Origin: Betaproteobacteria bacterium
Lineage (GTDB): Bacteria > Pseudomonadota > Gammaproteobacteria > Burkholderiales > Usitatibacteraceae
Length of the DNA stretch: 64,000 nucleotides
NCBI GenBank assembly: GCA_016708825.1
Contig: JADJEZ010000012.1
Coordinates: forward strand, 1 to 64,000
Direction: 5' to 3'
Under the pieces are notes generated by a model that was not told the DNA's origin, made no database searches, and was given only the letters and a program-made list of their open reading frames with translations. Made by a program: the position numbers and the translations under genes. This document shows positions 63,540 through 64,000 of the stretch, piece after piece. How positions within the stretch are numbered: the first letter of the stretch is position 1; the number at the start of each line of letters is the position of its first letter.

Positions 63540-64000
63540 AAGACCGTCACGCGGTCGAAGTCCGTGCCGCGCTCGAGCACTTCGTAGACGGTCGACTCCT
63601 TCGACCCGCTGGACCAGGTCTCGATTCCGCGCCCGCGGGTGGCCATGCCCGTGGGGACCACCAGGGATTCCGGAATGCCCAGCCGCTCCAGCTCAGGCAG
63701 GCGGAAGGCCTGCGCCCACTGCGTGCCGTGCCGGTTGCGCGAATCGGCGGCGCGCACCGCGATGGGGACGGGCTTGCCGGGGAAAAGGGCCACGGTGATC
63801 ACGACGCGGCCGTCCGTTTCCTGCACCAGGGCCTGCACCATGCCGAGGAAGAACGGCGCCGCGTCCCCCAGCCGCATGGCGAGGATGCGCCCGATCGCCA
63901 CGCCCTTGGAGGCCGTCGGCGGGCGCAGCAGGCGCCACGCCCCCATCATCTCGTCCACGACGCCCCAGGACTCGAGCTCGAAGTTGTAGTCGGCGATCCG
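63536..64000 (-). CDS. Conserved unknown protein, N-terminus cut off by window edge
   Basis: The last 154 residues are present and the frame runs off base 64000. Segments such as IGRILAMRLGDAAPFFLGMVQALVQE, VTVALFPGKPVPIAVRAADS and a Gly-rich C-terminus ending ERGTDFDRVTVF show an even mix of beta-strand-like stretches. I do not recognise it. It converges with gshB. Confidence 0.6.
   Translation of the reverse strand, partial: RIADYNFELESWGVVDEMMGAWRLLRPPTASKGVAIGRILAMRLGDAAPFFLGMVQALVQETDGRVVITVALFPGKPVPIAVRAADSRNRHGTQWAQAFRLPELERLGIPESLVVPTGMATRGRGIETWSSGSKESTVYEVLERGTDFDRVTVF

Noticed and set aside
1..64000. tRNA, rRNA, CRISPR or transposase
   Set aside because: No cloverleaf ends, no regular spaced direct repeats and no transposase-like protein seen when reading both strands; a software scan was not possible.

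Overview
The window is 64 kb of very GC-rich, gene-dense bacterial DNA. Gene families and gene order (gatCAB divergent from mreBCD-mrdA-rodA-rlpA, dacA-dat-ybeD-lipB-lipA, xthA next to pyrE, cyaY/lptM/lysA, yqgE-ruvX-pyrR-pyrB-pyrX, glnA-ntrB-ntrC, argH beside an AlgZ/AlgR-type pair, Bug-family solute receptors) point to a free-living betaproteobacterium, Burkholderiales- or Nitrosomonadales-like. This is inference from synteny and protein families; no rRNA marker is present. I saw no tRNA, rRNA, CRISPR array, insertion sequence or prophage.

Layout. 1-6 kb: a LysR regulator cut by the window edge, a divergent Bug-type solute receptor, a broken O-methyltransferase, an AmpG-like permease, an exported protein with no clear 3' end, and msrB. 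6.2-8.2 kb: an A/T-richer island of six very small membrane-protein genes in related families, with one duplicated segment and one copy interrupted by a stop codon. 8.3-12.5 kb: an ABC-F ATPase, exonuclease III, pyrE and a DUF4124 protein. 12.5-15.7 kb: gatB-gatA-gatC. 15.8-26.6 kb: one long forward run for cell elongation and envelope (mreBCD, mrdA, rodA, rlpA, dacA) that continues into D-amino-acid aminotransferase and lipoate synthesis. 27-33.3 kb: malate synthase with a divergent LysR gene, an AlgZ/AlgR-like sensor-regulator pair, and argH. 33.3-36.4 kb: a MarR-type repressor with a Cys-rich tail and palindromic operators, cyaY, lptM, lysA and a Lys/Ala-rich histone-H1-like protein. 36.5-40.1 kb: thpR, mgtE, mtgA, aroE. 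40.2-45.2 kb: the nitrogen-control block, where glnA has two NtrC-like sites and a sigma-54 promoter, followed by ntrB and ntrC. 45.3-51.4 kb: a GAF/PAS/GGDEF/EAL protein, a second exonuclease III, a DUF4124-thioredoxin-fold protein and oligopeptidase A. 51.4-55.2 kb: the pyrimidine operon with a catalytically defective dihydroorotase homologue. 55.3-64 kb: photolyase, a TonB-like protein, an RNB exoribonuclease, a YqiA-like esterase, PhzF, Mpl, GshB and a truncated unknown gene.

How the genes work together: peptidoglycan synthesis, recycling and elongation recur across the window (MreBCD, PBP2, RodA, RlpA, DacA, MtgA, AmpG, Mpl), and many genes overlap by 1-4 bases, which implies translational coupling. 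The nitrogen block carries both the regulators (NtrB/NtrC) and a target promoter (glnA).

Caution: at least five genes (methyltransferase, gatC, algR-like, argH, GGDEF/EAL) each need one or two single-base changes to read through, several in or beside short homopolymers. Because argH and gatC are normally indispensable, I read most of these as residual assembly errors rather than true gene decay.
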